A stretch of 64,000 nt of DNA from Geothrix terrae (GTDB lineage Bacteria; Acidobacteriota; Holophagae; Holophagales; Holophagaceae). Shown piece after piece: positions 17,301-26,157 of this stretch (positions within the stretch are counted from its first letter, which is position 1; each line of letters starts with the position of its first letter). Below the pieces are notes generated by a model. It did not search any database and was not told the DNA's origin. It saw only the letters and a list, made by a program, of their open reading frames with translations. The position numbers were made by a program, and so were the translations under genes. The stretch is taken from contig NZ_JAKZLA010000004.1 in NCBI RefSeq assembly GCF_022808775.1, positions 310,001 to 374,000 on the forward strand. The letters run 5' to 3'.

Positions 17301-18089
17301 TCAGCCCTCCGCTTCGCTGCCCGCCAGCCCCACGGGGGTGCGGTGGAGCTTCCAGCCGGCGAGGGCCCAGCAGAGGGCGCCGAAGGCCAGGAGGGCCAGG
17401 AGGGCCAGGACGGGATGGGTCGTCACCTGTTCCTGGGCCAGGAGCTGGGGCGCCCCCACCTGGGCGGCGCGGCTGCCCGCCAGGCTCTCGATGTGGTGGG
17501 TGAAGGTCAGGCGCTGGAGGAAGGGCGGGAAGATCCGCACCAGCGGCTCCCAGAGGAAGAAGTAGAGGGCGCCCCAGAGGGTGCCGCGCTTGAAGACCAG
17601 ACCCACCAGGGTCATGAGGGCCAGCTCGCCCCACCAGGCGCCCACCAGGGCCAGGATGCGGCCCGGCAGCAGCGCGGGGTCGCCTCCGACCAGCTGGAGG
17701 CCGAGGGCCCCGAGGATGAGCCAGGCGGCACCCCAGGCGAACCAGGGCAGGCCCTTGCCCAGAGGCAGGGTCCAGGCGGGGGCGGGGCGCACCAGCAGCA
17801 GGGGCAGGGTGCGCTGTTCCAGGTCCTCGCGGATGCCCGCCGGGGCCGCCACCAGGGCCATGATGGGCAGCATCATCTTCACCAGGCCCTCGTGGAAGAT
17901 GCGGAGGGCCTCACTGGGATCGGCGTCCAGGCCCCGGAGCCGGCTGATGGTGAAGATGAGGAGGCTGAGGCCCACGGGTGCCATGACCAGGGCCGCCAGG
18001 ACCCAGCCCCGGCCCTGGAGCACGCGCGGCGCGTAGCCGCGGGCCGTGGCGCGGATCGTCATCAGCGGAGAGGGAGCTGTCGTGGTCAT
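17301..18089 (-). CDS. ABC-2 type transporter permease
   Basis: A 262-residue membrane subunit with about six spans, e.g. GWVLAALVMAPVGLSLLIFTI, KMMLPIMALVAAPAGI and LLALLAFGALCWALAGW. The region REDLEQRTLPLLLVRPAPAW resembles the coupling region of ABC-2 permeases such as those of Na+ or bacteriocin exporters. Last gene of the four-gene ABC block; the ATG giving MTTTAPSP leaves a 163-bp gap to the ATPase upstream, filled by a REP-like hairpin. The exported substrate is unknown. Confidence 0.82.
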   Translation of the reverse strand: MTTTAPSPLMTIRATARGYAPRVLQGRGWVLAALVMAPVGLSLLIFTISRLRGLDADPSEALRIFHEGLVKMMLPIMALVAAPAGIREDLEQRTLPLLLVRPAPAWTLPLGKGLPWFAWGAAWLILGALGLQLVGGDPALLPGRILALVGAWWGELALMTLVGLVFKRGTLWGALYFFLWEPLVRIFPPFLQRLTFTHHIESLAGSRAAQVGAPQLLAQEQVTTHPVLALLALLAFGALCWALAGWKLHRTPVGLAGSEAEG

Positions 18090-18165
18090 GGATTCCCCCA
18101 GATGGTTGGCGGAGCAAGCCCGGGACAGGCTTCGTCTGGCGCGGGCGCGGGGGCCCGGGGGGAGG

Positions 18166-18224
18166 CTCCATGTCCACAAGCCAAAGGCGCGTGGGACCAA
18201 CGCAAAGCGTTGGGATACATGGAG
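18166..18224. repeat. REP-like nested palindrome
   Basis: Outer arms CTCCATGT (18166-18173) and ACATGGAG (18217-18224) are exact reverse complements; inside them CCAACGC-AAA-GCGTTGG (18197-18213) forms a second perfect 7-bp hairpin. It lies between two genes of one ABC operon, so it would be in the transcript and may set the ratio of ATPase to permease or be a dispersed extragenic repeat. Confidence 0.5.
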
Positions 18225-18252
18225 TCGCGCAGCGAGGAACCCCCGGACAGCA

Positions 18253-19173
18253 TTAGGCGTGGTCCTTGGTGAGGTACTGGAAGACCGCATCCAGGTTGAG
18301 ATCCAGCGGATCCAGCGCCCGCAGCGGGATGCCCCCCTCCGCCGCGGCCTTCTGGAGGCGGGGCAGGATGTCCCGGGGCGAGCGCACCGAGATCACCACG
18401 GCGCCCTCCTCCATGCGCAGGGCCGCCAGCTCCGGCTGCTCCACCGCCCAGCGGGCCAGCACCTGGGCCTCGCCCGTGAGGCGCAGTTCCACGGGATGCC
18501 GGTCCAGCAGCTGGCGGATCTCCGTGACGGTGCCCTCCGCCAGCAGGCGGCCCCGGAACAGCAGCAGGATGCGGTCCGTGAGCTGGGCGATCTCGCCCAG
18601 GATGTGGCTCGACACCAGGATGCGTGTGCCCGTCGCCGCGAGGTCCCGCAGCAGGGCCATGAGCGTGAGGCGGGCCTCGGGATCCAGGCCGTTGAACGGC
18701 TCGTCCAGGATGAGCAGTTCCGGCTCGTGCAGCAGGGCCTGGGCCAGGCGGATGCGCTGGCGCATGCCCTTGGACATGCGGGCGAAGGTGAGGTGGGCGC
18801 GGTCGGCCATGCCCACCGTGGTGAGCACGCGCGCCACGGCCGCCTTCAGGGGCTGGCCGGACAGCCCGGACAGTTCGCCCATCATGCGCAGCCAGCGGTC
18901 GGCTCGGAGGCCCGTCGGCAGGCGGTCCCCCTCGGGCACCAGGCCCAGGCGCGCCAGCACGGCGGGGTTGCGGAAGGGGGCTGCCCCGAAAACCTTCACG
19001 TCGCCGCCGGAGGGCGGCAGCAGGCCCGAGAGCAGCTGCAGCAGGGAGGACTTGCCGGCGCCGTTGGGGCCCAGCAGGCCCGTGATGCCGCCGCCGTCCG
19101 GCAGCTCGAAGGTGGTGGGGCTGAGGCCCAGGATGGGCCCGTAGCGGAGGGAGGCGCGATCGAGGGAAATCAT
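18253..19173 (-). CDS. ABC transporter ATP-binding protein
   Basis: A 306-residue ATPase with Walker A GPNGAGKSSLL (about residues 35-45), a signature motif that reads MSKGMRQRIRLAQALL instead of LSGGQ, Walker B LLILDEPFNGLDPEA and the switch His in ILVSSHILGEI. The degenerate MSKGM signature is common in ABC-2 exporters. Its start codon overlaps the stop of the upstream permease (TGATG), so the two are coupled. It has a C-terminal ~80-residue extension (RLTGEAQVLARW...) typical of drug or lipid exporter ATPases. Confidence 0.92.
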   Translation of the reverse strand: MISLDRASLRYGPILGLSPTTFELPDGGGITGLLGPNGAGKSSLLQLLSGLLPPSGGDVKVFGAAPFRNPAVLARLGLVPEGDRLPTGLRADRWLRMMGELSGLSGQPLKAAVARVLTTVGMADRAHLTFARMSKGMRQRIRLAQALLHEPELLILDEPFNGLDPEARLTLMALLRDLAATGTRILVSSHILGEIAQLTDRILLLFRGRLLAEGTVTEIRQLLDRHPVELRLTGEAQVLARWAVEQPELAALRMEEGAVVISVRSPRDILPRLQKAAAEGGIPLRALDPLDLNLDAVFQYLTKDHA

Positions 19174-20033
19174 CAGATGACCGCCTCCGACGGCATGGTC
19201 CGCTTCGCGGCCACGAAGGTCCACAGGCCCAGGTGGAAGGCCGTGCCGAGCAGCGCGGGGCCCCAGCCCATCAGGGGGTGGGCCACGCCCACGAAGAGCT
19301 GGGGCCAGGTCTCCGCCAGCAGGATCGGGTTGATGGCCTGCACCGCCGAGAACCCTGTCAGTCCCTGGATCATGGAGGCCAGGGTGGCCGAGCCCAGCAC
19401 CAGGCCCAGCACCCAGCCGATGCCCGCCCGGGGGGTGGCGGCCATGCTGGAGGCGCCCGCGGCCAGGGTGCCCATGAGGACCGAGCTGACGGCCATGGCC
19501 GGCAGCAGCCTCAGGGGCGCCGTCACCCACACGGGGCCGCTGGCGCCGGCGAGGATCAGGGACATGAGCCAGGGCAGGAGGGCGAAAGGCAGGAGGATGG
19601 CGAAGGGCAGCGCCGAGGCGAAGCCCAGCTTGGCGAGCAGGTAGTCCCGGGGCGCCACGGGGTGGGCATACATGAGGGGCCGCACGCGGTAGAGCGTGTC
19701 CCGCGCCACCAGGCCCCCACCCACCAGGGCCACCAGGAACCAGAGCAGGTAGCTGGCGGGGTTCAGCAGATCCGCCTGGAAGTCCGCCCCCTGGGTGAGA
19801 ATGGTCTTCGCGAAATCCTGCATGGGCTTGAAGGTCTGGTTGGTCTGGAGCAGGTGGTCCACGTAGATGCGGGCCACCTTCCACAGCAGCAGGAAGAGGA
19901 AGGTGAAGCCGAAGAAGCGGCCGATCTTCTGACGCCAGAGCCGGGTCATGTCGAAGCGCGCGAGCACCAGGGCCGGCGGCTGTCCGTGGCTCAGGTCCGG
20001 CGCGGGCGGAAGGGTGGGGGCGTAGATCGGCAT
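19173..20033 (-). CDS. ABC transporter membrane subunit
   Basis: A 286-residue membrane protein with an N-terminal cytoplasmic segment, a first span at GFTFLFLLLWKVARIYVD, a large extracytoplasmic loop (LQTNQTFKPMQDFAK...) and about five further spans. The sequence RDTLYRVRPLMYAHPVAPRDYLLAKL is a typical ABC-2 coupling-helix region. It lies between two ATPase genes with a 3-bp gap upstream and a 1-bp overlap downstream. With the other permease it could form one heteromeric exporter, or two separate ATPase-permease pairs. Confidence 0.82.
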   Translation of the reverse strand: MPIYAPTLPPAPDLSHGQPPALVLARFDMTRLWRQKIGRFFGFTFLFLLLWKVARIYVDHLLQTNQTFKPMQDFAKTILTQGADFQADLLNPASYLLWFLVALVGGGLVARDTLYRVRPLMYAHPVAPRDYLLAKLGFASALPFAILLPFALLPWLMSLILAGASGPVWVTAPLRLLPAMAVSSVLMGTLAAGASSMAATPRAGIGWVLGLVLGSATLASMIQGLTGFSAVQAINPILLAETWPQLFVGVAHPLMGWGPALLGTAFHLGLWTFVAAKRTMPSEAVI

Positions 20034-20036
20034 GGC

Positions 20037-20960
20037 CTAGGCTCCCATCTGAGGATGCAGCGCCCGGAGGAGCACTTCATCAAGGCGGTCGTGGCGGGGC
20101 GTGAGCTGGATCAGCGTGGCGCCCTGCCCTTGGGCCCAGCGGAAGGCGGCCGTGGGATCGGCCTCAGCCAGCTCCAGGTCGTAGAGGCCGTTGCGGGCCT
20201 CCAGCACCGCGCCCAGCTCCGCCAGGGCGGCCTCCTGGGCGGCATCGAGCGGGTCGAGGAAGCGCAGCTCCACGCGCCGGGCCAGGGCCCTGCGCAGGCC
20301 CGCCATGGAGCCCGCGGCCTTGATCTGGCCCTGGTCGAGGATCACCAGCTGGTCCGCCACGCGCTCCACGTCGCCCAGCAGGTGGGAGGCCAGGATGACG
20401 CCGGTGCCCAGCTCCGCGTGGACGCGCAGCACCAGGTCCAGCATGCGGCGGCGGCCGTCGGGATCGAGGCCGTTGGTGGGCTCGTCCAGGAACACCAGCT
20501 CGGGGCTGTGCACCAGGGCCTGGGCCAGCTTCACCCGCTGGCGCATGCCCGTGGAGTAGCCGCTGACGGGCCGGTAGCGGGCCTCGTCCAGACCCACGAA
20601 GTAGAGCACCTCGTGGGCCCGGTCCCGGGCCGACTCCGGCGCCAGGCCGCTCAGCTCGCCCCAGAAGGCCACCTGCTCATAGGCCGAGGCGTCCTCGATG
20701 AGGGCGTCGTACTCGGGCATGTAGCCGATGCGCGCCCGGAGCTTGGCGGCCTCGGGGGCCCCGAGGGCCACGCCCAGCACCGTCCCGCCGCCGGCGGAGG
20801 GGCGCAGGAGGCCGAGAAGGGCCTTCAGCAGGGTGGACTTGCCGGCGCCGTTGGGGCCCAGCAGGCCCACGATGCCCTGGTCGAGGGCGAGGGTCAGCCC
20901 CTTCAGGGCGGGCGCCGCCGCGGCGGCGTAGCGCACTTCCAGGTTCTCGAAGGCGATCAA
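20037..20960 (-). CDS. ABC transporter ATP-binding protein
   Basis: A 307-residue ATPase. Walker A is GPNGAGKSTLLKALLG, the signature YSTGMRQRVKLAQALV, Walker B LVFLDEPTNGLDPDGR and the switch His ILASHLLGDV, all intact apart from the ABC-2-type STGM signature. The start is TTG with GGAGG five bases upstream. First gene of the four-gene operon. The pair of ATPases and pair of permeases resembles two-module ABC-2 exporters. Confidence 0.92.
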   Translation of the reverse strand: MIAFENLEVRYAAAAAPALKGLTLALDQGIVGLLGPNGAGKSTLLKALLGLLRPSAGGGTVLGVALGAPEAAKLRARIGYMPEYDALIEDASAYEQVAFWGELSGLAPESARDRAHEVLYFVGLDEARYRPVSGYSTGMRQRVKLAQALVHSPELVFLDEPTNGLDPDGRRRMLDLVLRVHAELGTGVILASHLLGDVERVADQLVILDQGQIKAAGSMAGLRRALARRVELRFLDPLDAAQEAALAELGAVLEARNGLYDLELAEADPTAAFRWAQGQGATLIQLTPRHDRLDEVLLRALHPQMGA

Positions 20961-21020
20961 CGGGGCCTCCAGGGGATGGTCACGGCTTCTCCAGGATGTG
21001 GCGGCTACGCGAGGCGGAGG

Positions 21021-21060
21021 GGAATGGATTAGGCCGGAGCGGGCGGACGCGGAATGGATT
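21021..21060. repeat. Direct repeat in divergent intergenic region
   Basis: GGAATGGATT occurs at 21021-21030 and 21051-21060, exactly 30 bp apart, with similar GGCGGA-containing sequence preceding each copy. It lies between the divergent ABC operon and the unknown membrane protein and could be a regulator site on one face of the helix. Confidence 0.35.
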
Positions 21061-21120
21061 GTTCAATGAAAGCGACTTAGGCTGGACGGAATCATCCTCC
21101 CACCGCCCGAGGGCTTTCGC

Positions 21121-22335
21121 ATGCAACTCCTGGACTGGCCATTCCTCGACGCCCTGCAGGCGGGGGCGCTGGCGACCCTCTTCGTGGGTTTCGGCCTGGA
21201 TGCCCTGGCCCGGCGGGATCGGATGATGGGCTGGATGGCCCTGACCTGCCTGCTGGTGGGCGTCCGGCACGGGGTGCTGGCCCTCGGCACCTTGCCGGCC
21301 TGGAATCCGGACCTGGTGGACCGCATCCAGAGCCTGCTGGTGGCCGTCGGATTCATCACCCTCTGCGCGGCCCTGGTGAACCTGTTCCCGCGGCACTTCT
21401 CGCGGCGATTCCCCGGATGGATCGCCCTGGGCATGATCCCCAACTACATCCGCAACCTCCTCCTGACCCACCCGAGCCAGGCGGAGGTGTGGGCCCACGG
21501 CCTCTACGACCTCACCTACCTCCTGGGCTGCGGGTTCATCGTCTACTGGTCCCTGCGGGCCCGGCAGGAAGGCGACCCCATGGGGCGGCGGCTGTTCTTC
21601 GCCTTCTTCGCCCTGACCGTCCCGGTGGTGGTGGAAATCGCCGCCCAGAGCCTCTTCGGGATCAAGATCCGGCTGTCCGGCTTCAGCCTCGTGATCCTGG
21701 CCATGGCCATCGGCACCTCCTGGCAGTGGTTCGTGGTGCGGGACATGGAATCCCGCGTCCAGCGCGCCGAGACGGAGGTCGAGATCTGGCGCAGCCTCGT
21801 GCCGGGCAATGCCTTCCGGACTGACCGACCCTCCGCGCTGATGGAAGGGCTCTTCGGAAGCAGGTGGGCGGACCGCGTGCGCGAGAACCCCGAGGCGCCC
21901 CTGGTGGCCCTGGACGGCGCTTCCTACCACCTGCGGACCCGCCTCCTACGCCACCCCGAGCGGCTGGGCTGGTACGAGCGCGAGGGCGACACCCAGCCGG
22001 GCACCAGGGGCTTCCTGGCCGGATGGACGGTGGCCCTGGGCATGGACGACCCCGAAGCCAGCGCCCGGATCCAGGAATGGCTCCACAGCTGGGGCGCCGA
22101 TGTGCATCTGTGGGGCACCGTGCCCCCCCGGGAGGGTCCCTACCCCAGCGTCCTCATCTGGGCCCGGGAACCCAGCATCCTGGCCGTCTGGCGAGAAGAC
22201 GACCTGCTGCGCCGGCGTCCCCGGTGGATCCAGCTGGGCGGCCCCATCACCGCGGGCCCCCATGTCCGGCTGGACCTGGGCCTGGATGCCGCCAGCCTCC
22301 GGGAGACGCTCCGGGAGTTGCTCTCCCGGCACTGA
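21121..22335 (+). CDS. Membrane protein of unknown function, multi-span N-terminus and soluble C-terminal domain
   Basis: I do not recognise the family. The 404-residue protein has about seven hydrophobic segments in residues 1-205 (such as GALATLFVGFGLDALARR, LLVAVGFITLCAALVNLF, LFFAFFALTVPVVVEIAA and GFSLVILAMAIGTSWQWFVV). A short amphipathic linker (RDMESRVQRAETEVEIWRSL) leads to a ~170-residue soluble domain rich in Trp and Arg. This architecture resembles 7TM sensors that lost or never had a known output domain. No good Shine-Dalgarno is visible. The stop codon lies inside the first unit of a tandem repeat array that precedes dnaE. Confidence 0.7.
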   Translation: MQLLDWPFLDALQAGALATLFVGFGLDALARRDRMMGWMALTCLLVGVRHGVLALGTLPAWNPDLVDRIQSLLVAVGFITLCAALVNLFPRHFSRRFPGWIALGMIPNYIRNLLLTHPSQAEVWAHGLYDLTYLLGCGFIVYWSLRARQEGDPMGRRLFFAFFALTVPVVVEIAAQSLFGIKIRLSGFSLVILAMAIGTSWQWFVVRDMESRVQRAETEVEIWRSLVPGNAFRTDRPSALMEGLFGSRWADRVRENPEAPLVALDGASYHLRTRLLRHPERLGWYEREGDTQPGTRGFLAGWTVALGMDDPEASARIQEWLHSWGADVHLWGTVPPREGPYPSVLIWAREPSILAVWREDDLLRRRPRWIQLGGPITAGPHVRLDLGLDAASLRETLRELLSRH

Positions 22336-22448
22336 TCCCGCAGGGATCGAGTGCTGATCCCGCAGGGATCGAGTGCTGATCCCGCAGGGATCGGGTGCTG
22401 ATCCCGCAGGGATCGAGTGCTGATCCCGCAGGGATCGGGTGCTGATCC
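22332..22448. repeat. Tandem array: five 22-bp units plus a partial unit, each with an internal hairpin
   Basis: The unit CTGATCCCGCAGGGATCGAG plus TG is repeated at 22332, 22354, 22376, 22398 and 22420, then cut after seven bases. The only variation is A/G in GATCGAGTG versus GATCGGGTG (units 3 and 5 have G). Each unit contains GATCCC-GCA-GGGATC. The 22-bp period is about two helical turns, so all palindromes face the same side. The array spans the stop codon of the preceding gene and ends 45 bp before dnaE. Confidence 0.9.
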
Positions 22449-22493
22449 TCGGGCACTTGCCCGGCAGCGGCCGATCCGGCGGAGAATGGGGGC

Positions 22494-25400
22494 ATGAGCT
22501 TCGCCCATCTCCACCTGCACTCCGAGTATTCGCTGCTCGACGGCCTGACCCGCATCCCCGATTTGGTGAAGAAGTGCCGCGCCTCGGGCATGCCCGCCGT
22601 GGCCGTCACCGACCACGGAAACATGTTCGGCATGATGAAGCTCTTCGACGCCTGCGAGAAGACGAAGGACGCCGAGGGGAACTGGGCCGTGAAGCCCATC
22701 CTGGGCTGCGAAGTCTACGTGGCCCCCAAGACCCGCTTCGACCGGAAGCTGGAGGCCAAGAACCTCACGGGCGAGGAGGGCCTCGAGGACTGCGTGGACC
22801 CCAGCGGATCGCGCGACGCCGGCTACCACCTGGTGCTGCTGGCCAAGAACCCGAAGGGGTTCGCCAACCTCTCCAAGCTGGTATCGGCGGGTTTCACCGA
22901 GGGCTTCTATTACAAGCCGCGCATCGACAAGGACATCCTCCGTGAGCACAGCGAGGGCCTCATCGCCCTGTCGGCCTGCCTGGGCGGCGAGGTGCAGGCC
23001 CGCATCCTCCAGAACCGGCTGGACCAGGCCGAGCGCGTGGCCCGCGACTTCCGCGACCTCTTCGGCGAGGACTTCTACCTGGAGATCCAGGACCAGGGCT
23101 TCGACAAGGAGAAGGAGATCATCCCCTTCCAGCAGGAGCTGGCGGCCCGCCTGGGCATCCCCCTGGTGGCCACCAACGACGCCCACTACCTCAACCACGA
23201 GGATTCCGACCTCCACGACACGCTGCTGTGCATCGGCACGAAGACCACCAAGGCCAAGGAGAAGCGCATGCGCTTCTCCACGGACCAGTTCTTCGTGAAG
23301 ACGCCGGAGGAGATGCGGTCGGTCTTCCCCGACCACCCGGATTACCTGGAGCGCACGCTGGAGATCGCCGCCAAGGTGGACCTGTTCCCCATCACGCGGA
23401 AGCCCGTCACGCCCCAGTTCCCGGTGCCCGACGGCTACGACCTGGAGTCCTACTTCGTCCACATCGCCAAGGAGACCTTCGAGCAGCGCATCGCCGAGTG
23501 CCGTCCGCGCTGGCAGGCCGGCACGCTGAAGCACCCCGAGGCGAAGTACCGGGAGCGCCTGGCCTTCGAGCTGGACATGATCCTCAAGATGGGCTTCCCG
23601 GGCTACTTCCTGCTGGTCTGGGATTTCATCCGCAAGGCCCGGGAGATGGGCGTGCCCGTGGGCCCGGGCCGCGGCTCCGCGGCGGGCAGCATCGTGGCCT
23701 GGTCCATGAAGATCACGGACATCGATCCGATGCAGTACGACCTGCTCTTCGAGCGCTTCCTCAATCCTGAGCGCGTCTCCATGCCCGACGTGGACATCGA
23801 CTTCTGCCGCGACGGGCGCCAGCGGGTCATCGACTATGTGACCGAGAAATACGGCCAGGACAAGGTCAGCAACATCGTCACCATCAACCAGCTCAAGACC
23901 AAGGCCGTCATCAAGGACGTGGCGCGTGTCTTCGAGAAGGATTTCGCCTTCGCCAACAACCTCACGAAGCTGGTGCCCCAGGAGCCCGGCAAGCCCATCA
24001 CCGTGGGCGAAGCGCTCGAAAAGAGCGACAAGCTCCGCGAGCTGTACGAGAGCGATCCCGAGGTGAAGAACATCCTCGACATCTCGGCGCGGCTGGAGGG
24101 CCTGGCCCGCAACACCGGGGTCCACGCGGCGGGCGTCATCATCGCGCCCGACGAGCTGACGCAGTTCGCGCCGCTCAGCATGGACAAGGACAAGAAGGTG
24201 ATGGTGCAGTACACCATGACCGAGGCCGAGCGCGCCGGCCTGCTGAAGATGGACTTCCTGGGCCTGGAGACGCTCACCCAGATCGCCAAGACCCAGGAGG
24301 TCATCGCCCGGCGCCACGGCGCGCCCAAGGACATGACCAGCATCCGCACCTTCGACGACAAGAAGACCTTCGAGCTCTTCGCCGCCGGCGACACCGATGG
24401 CGTCTTCCAGTTCGAGTCCGGGGGCATGAAGCAGCTGCTCCGCCAGCTCGGCCCCGACCGCTTCGACGACCTCATCGCGCTCAACGCCCTCTTCCGTCCG
24501 GGTCCGCTGGGCGCGGGCATGGGCACCACGTACGTGGAGCGGCGCCATGGCCGCGAGCCCGTGACCTACATGTTCCCCGACCTGGAGCCCATCCTCTCCC
24601 CCACCTACGGCGTGATCCTCTACCAGGAACAGGTCATGCAGATCGCCAGCCTCGTGGCCGGGTATTCGCTCGGCGAGGCGGACATGCTGCGCCGCGCCAT
24701 GGGCAAGAAGGACAAGGAGAAGATGGCGAAGGAGAAGTCCAAGTTCATCGAGCGGGGCGCCTCCAGGGGCTACGACAAGGGCAAGGTCGCCGAGATGTTC
24801 GACCTCATCGAGTACTTCGCGGGCTACGGCTTCAACAAGAGCCACAGCGCGGCCTACGCCATGGTGGCCTACGAGACCGCCTACCTGAAGGCCAACTACC
24901 CCGTGGAGTTCATGGCGGGCCTGCTGTCCACCAAGTCCGGCCGCACGGACGACGTGGCCAAGTACGTGCAGAACTGCCGGGAGCGGGGCATCGAGGTGCT
25001 GGGGCCGGACATCAACGAGTCGGCCCTGGACTTCACGGCCACCTCGGATCGGCAGATCCGGTTCGGATTTGCCGCGGTGAAGGGACTTGGAGAAGCCGCG
25101 CTGCAGGCCATTCTCGAGGCGCGTGAAGCAGAAGGCGGCTTCAAGGATCTGTTCCACGCACTGAAGAGCACGGATCTCCAGAAGGCCAACCGCAAGGTGT
25201 GGGAGTCCCTCATCAAGGCCGGGGCCTTCGACAGCCTGGAGCCCAACCGGGCGGCGCTGGTCCAGGGCCTGCCGGACGCCATCTCCGCGGCCTCCCGCGG
25301 CAGCGGCGACACGGGCATGACCAGCCTCTTCGATGACGCCGAGATGGCCACCCTCAGCGAGGACTGGCGCGTGCCCGAGGGCATCGAGCCCTGGGACCGC

Positions 25401-26129
25401 CGCACGCGGCTGGCCGCCGAGCGCGAGGTGCTGGGCCTCTTCGTCAGCGGGCACCCCCTCGAGGAGTTCGCCGACGCCATCCAGGTGCACACGCATGGCA
25501 CCCTCGCCAAGATCCTGGAGGACGTGGCCGCCGGGCGGCTGCGGGACCGCAGCGAGGTGACGCTGGGCGCCATGGTCAGCACCGTGGCCTTCAAGACCAA
25601 CCAGAAGGGCGAGCCCTGGGCCATCCTCCAGGTGGAGGACCTGGCCGGGAAGATGGAAGTGCTGCTCATGGCCAGCAAGTGGGATCCCCTCACCAAGAAG
25701 GCCACGCTGCGCCCCTTCGAGCGCTACCGGCACCTGGCGGTGCCCGAGGCCATGCTGCGCGTCACCGGCGAGCTGCGGGTGGAGACCCTCCAGGCCAACG
25801 GCAGCGGCAACGGAAATGGGGAGGCCGAGGAGGAAGAGGAGCAGACCGTGGTGAAGGTCTTCGCCACCGTGCTGGAGCCGCTGGAGTCCTTCCAGGGCCA
25901 GGGCTTCACGGGGGCCCTGGTGCGGCTGCCGGTGGGCGAGTGCCCGCCACGCCTGGAATCGATCCTCAAGGACCACCGGGGCGACCTGCCGGTGACCTTC
26001 GAATACCGATCGAAGGAGGGCCTGGTGGCCCGCGTCAGGGCCGGCCGGGACCTGCGCCTCAAGCACGACCCCGACTTGGCGGAACGGCTCGCCAAGGACA
26101 CGGGCTGCACCCTCACCTGGACCTACTGA
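22494..26129 (+). CDS. dnaE: DNA polymerase III alpha subunit
   Basis: The 1211-residue replicative polymerase. It starts with the PHP domain (FAHLHLHSEYSLLDG), continues to the C-family polymerase core with GPGRGSAAGSIVAW and PDVDIDFCRDGRQ (the PDxDxDF catalytic aspartates, about residues 423-430), NTGVHAAGVIIAP and FEPIL-type fingers (YGVILYQEQVMQIA), then helix-hairpin-helix elements (GFNKSHSAAYAMVAYETAYLKA). An OB-fold (EVTLGAMVSTVAFKTNQKGE) lies around residue 1020. An acidic linker rich in Glu sits near residue 1110. Length and order are normal for DnaE1. A tandem repeat array lies immediately upstream. Confidence 0.98.
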   Translation: MSFAHLHLHSEYSLLDGLTRIPDLVKKCRASGMPAVAVTDHGNMFGMMKLFDACEKTKDAEGNWAVKPILGCEVYVAPKTRFDRKLEAKNLTGEEGLEDCVDPSGSRDAGYHLVLLAKNPKGFANLSKLVSAGFTEGFYYKPRIDKDILREHSEGLIALSACLGGEVQARILQNRLDQAERVARDFRDLFGEDFYLEIQDQGFDKEKEIIPFQQELAARLGIPLVATNDAHYLNHEDSDLHDTLLCIGTKTTKAKEKRMRFSTDQFFVKTPEEMRSVFPDHPDYLERTLEIAAKVDLFPITRKPVTPQFPVPDGYDLESYFVHIAKETFEQRIAECRPRWQAGTLKHPEAKYRERLAFELDMILKMGFPGYFLLVWDFIRKAREMGVPVGPGRGSAAGSIVAWSMKITDIDPMQYDLLFERFLNPERVSMPDVDIDFCRDGRQRVIDYVTEKYGQDKVSNIVTINQLKTKAVIKDVARVFEKDFAFANNLTKLVPQEPGKPITVGEALEKSDKLRELYESDPEVKNILDISARLEGLARNTGVHAAGVIIAPDELTQFAPLSMDKDKKVMVQYTMTEAERAGLLKMDFLGLETLTQIAKTQEVIARRHGAPKDMTSIRTFDDKKTFELFAAGDTDGVFQFESGGMKQLLRQLGPDRFDDLIALNALFRPGPLGAGMGTTYVERRHGREPVTYMFPDLEPILSPTYGVILYQEQVMQIASLVAGYSLGEADMLRRAMGKKDKEKMAKEKSKFIERGASRGYDKGKVAEMFDLIEYFAGYGFNKSHSAAYAMVAYETAYLKANYPVEFMAGLLSTKSGRTDDVAKYVQNCRERGIEVLGPDINESALDFTATSDRQIRFGFAAVKGLGEAALQAILEAREAEGGFKDLFHALKSTDLQKANRKVWESLIKAGAFDSLEPNRAALVQGLPDAISAASRGSGDTGMTSLFDDAEMATLSEDWRVPEGIEPWDRRTRLAAEREVLGLFVSGHPLEEFADAIQVHTHGTLAKILEDVAAGRLRDRSEVTLGAMVSTVAFKTNQKGEPWAILQVEDLAGKMEVLLMASKWDPLTKKATLRPFERYRHLAVPEAMLRVTGELRVETLQANGSGNGNGEAEEEEEQTVVKVFATVLEPLESFQGQGFTGALVRLPVGECPPRLESILKDHRGDLPVTFEYRSKEGLVARVRAGRDLRLKHDPDLAERLAKDTGCTLTWTY

Positions 26130-26157
26130 TGTCCGGAACCCCGGACACGGAGTCCCC

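Noticed and set aside
18090-18252. Cyclic-di-GMP or other riboswitch between ABC genes
   Set aside because: The hairpins are simple palindromes and do not show a riboswitch core or join to a start codon in the usual way.
22332-22448. CRISPR array
   Set aside because: Units are directly tandem with no unique spacers between them and no cas genes are nearby.
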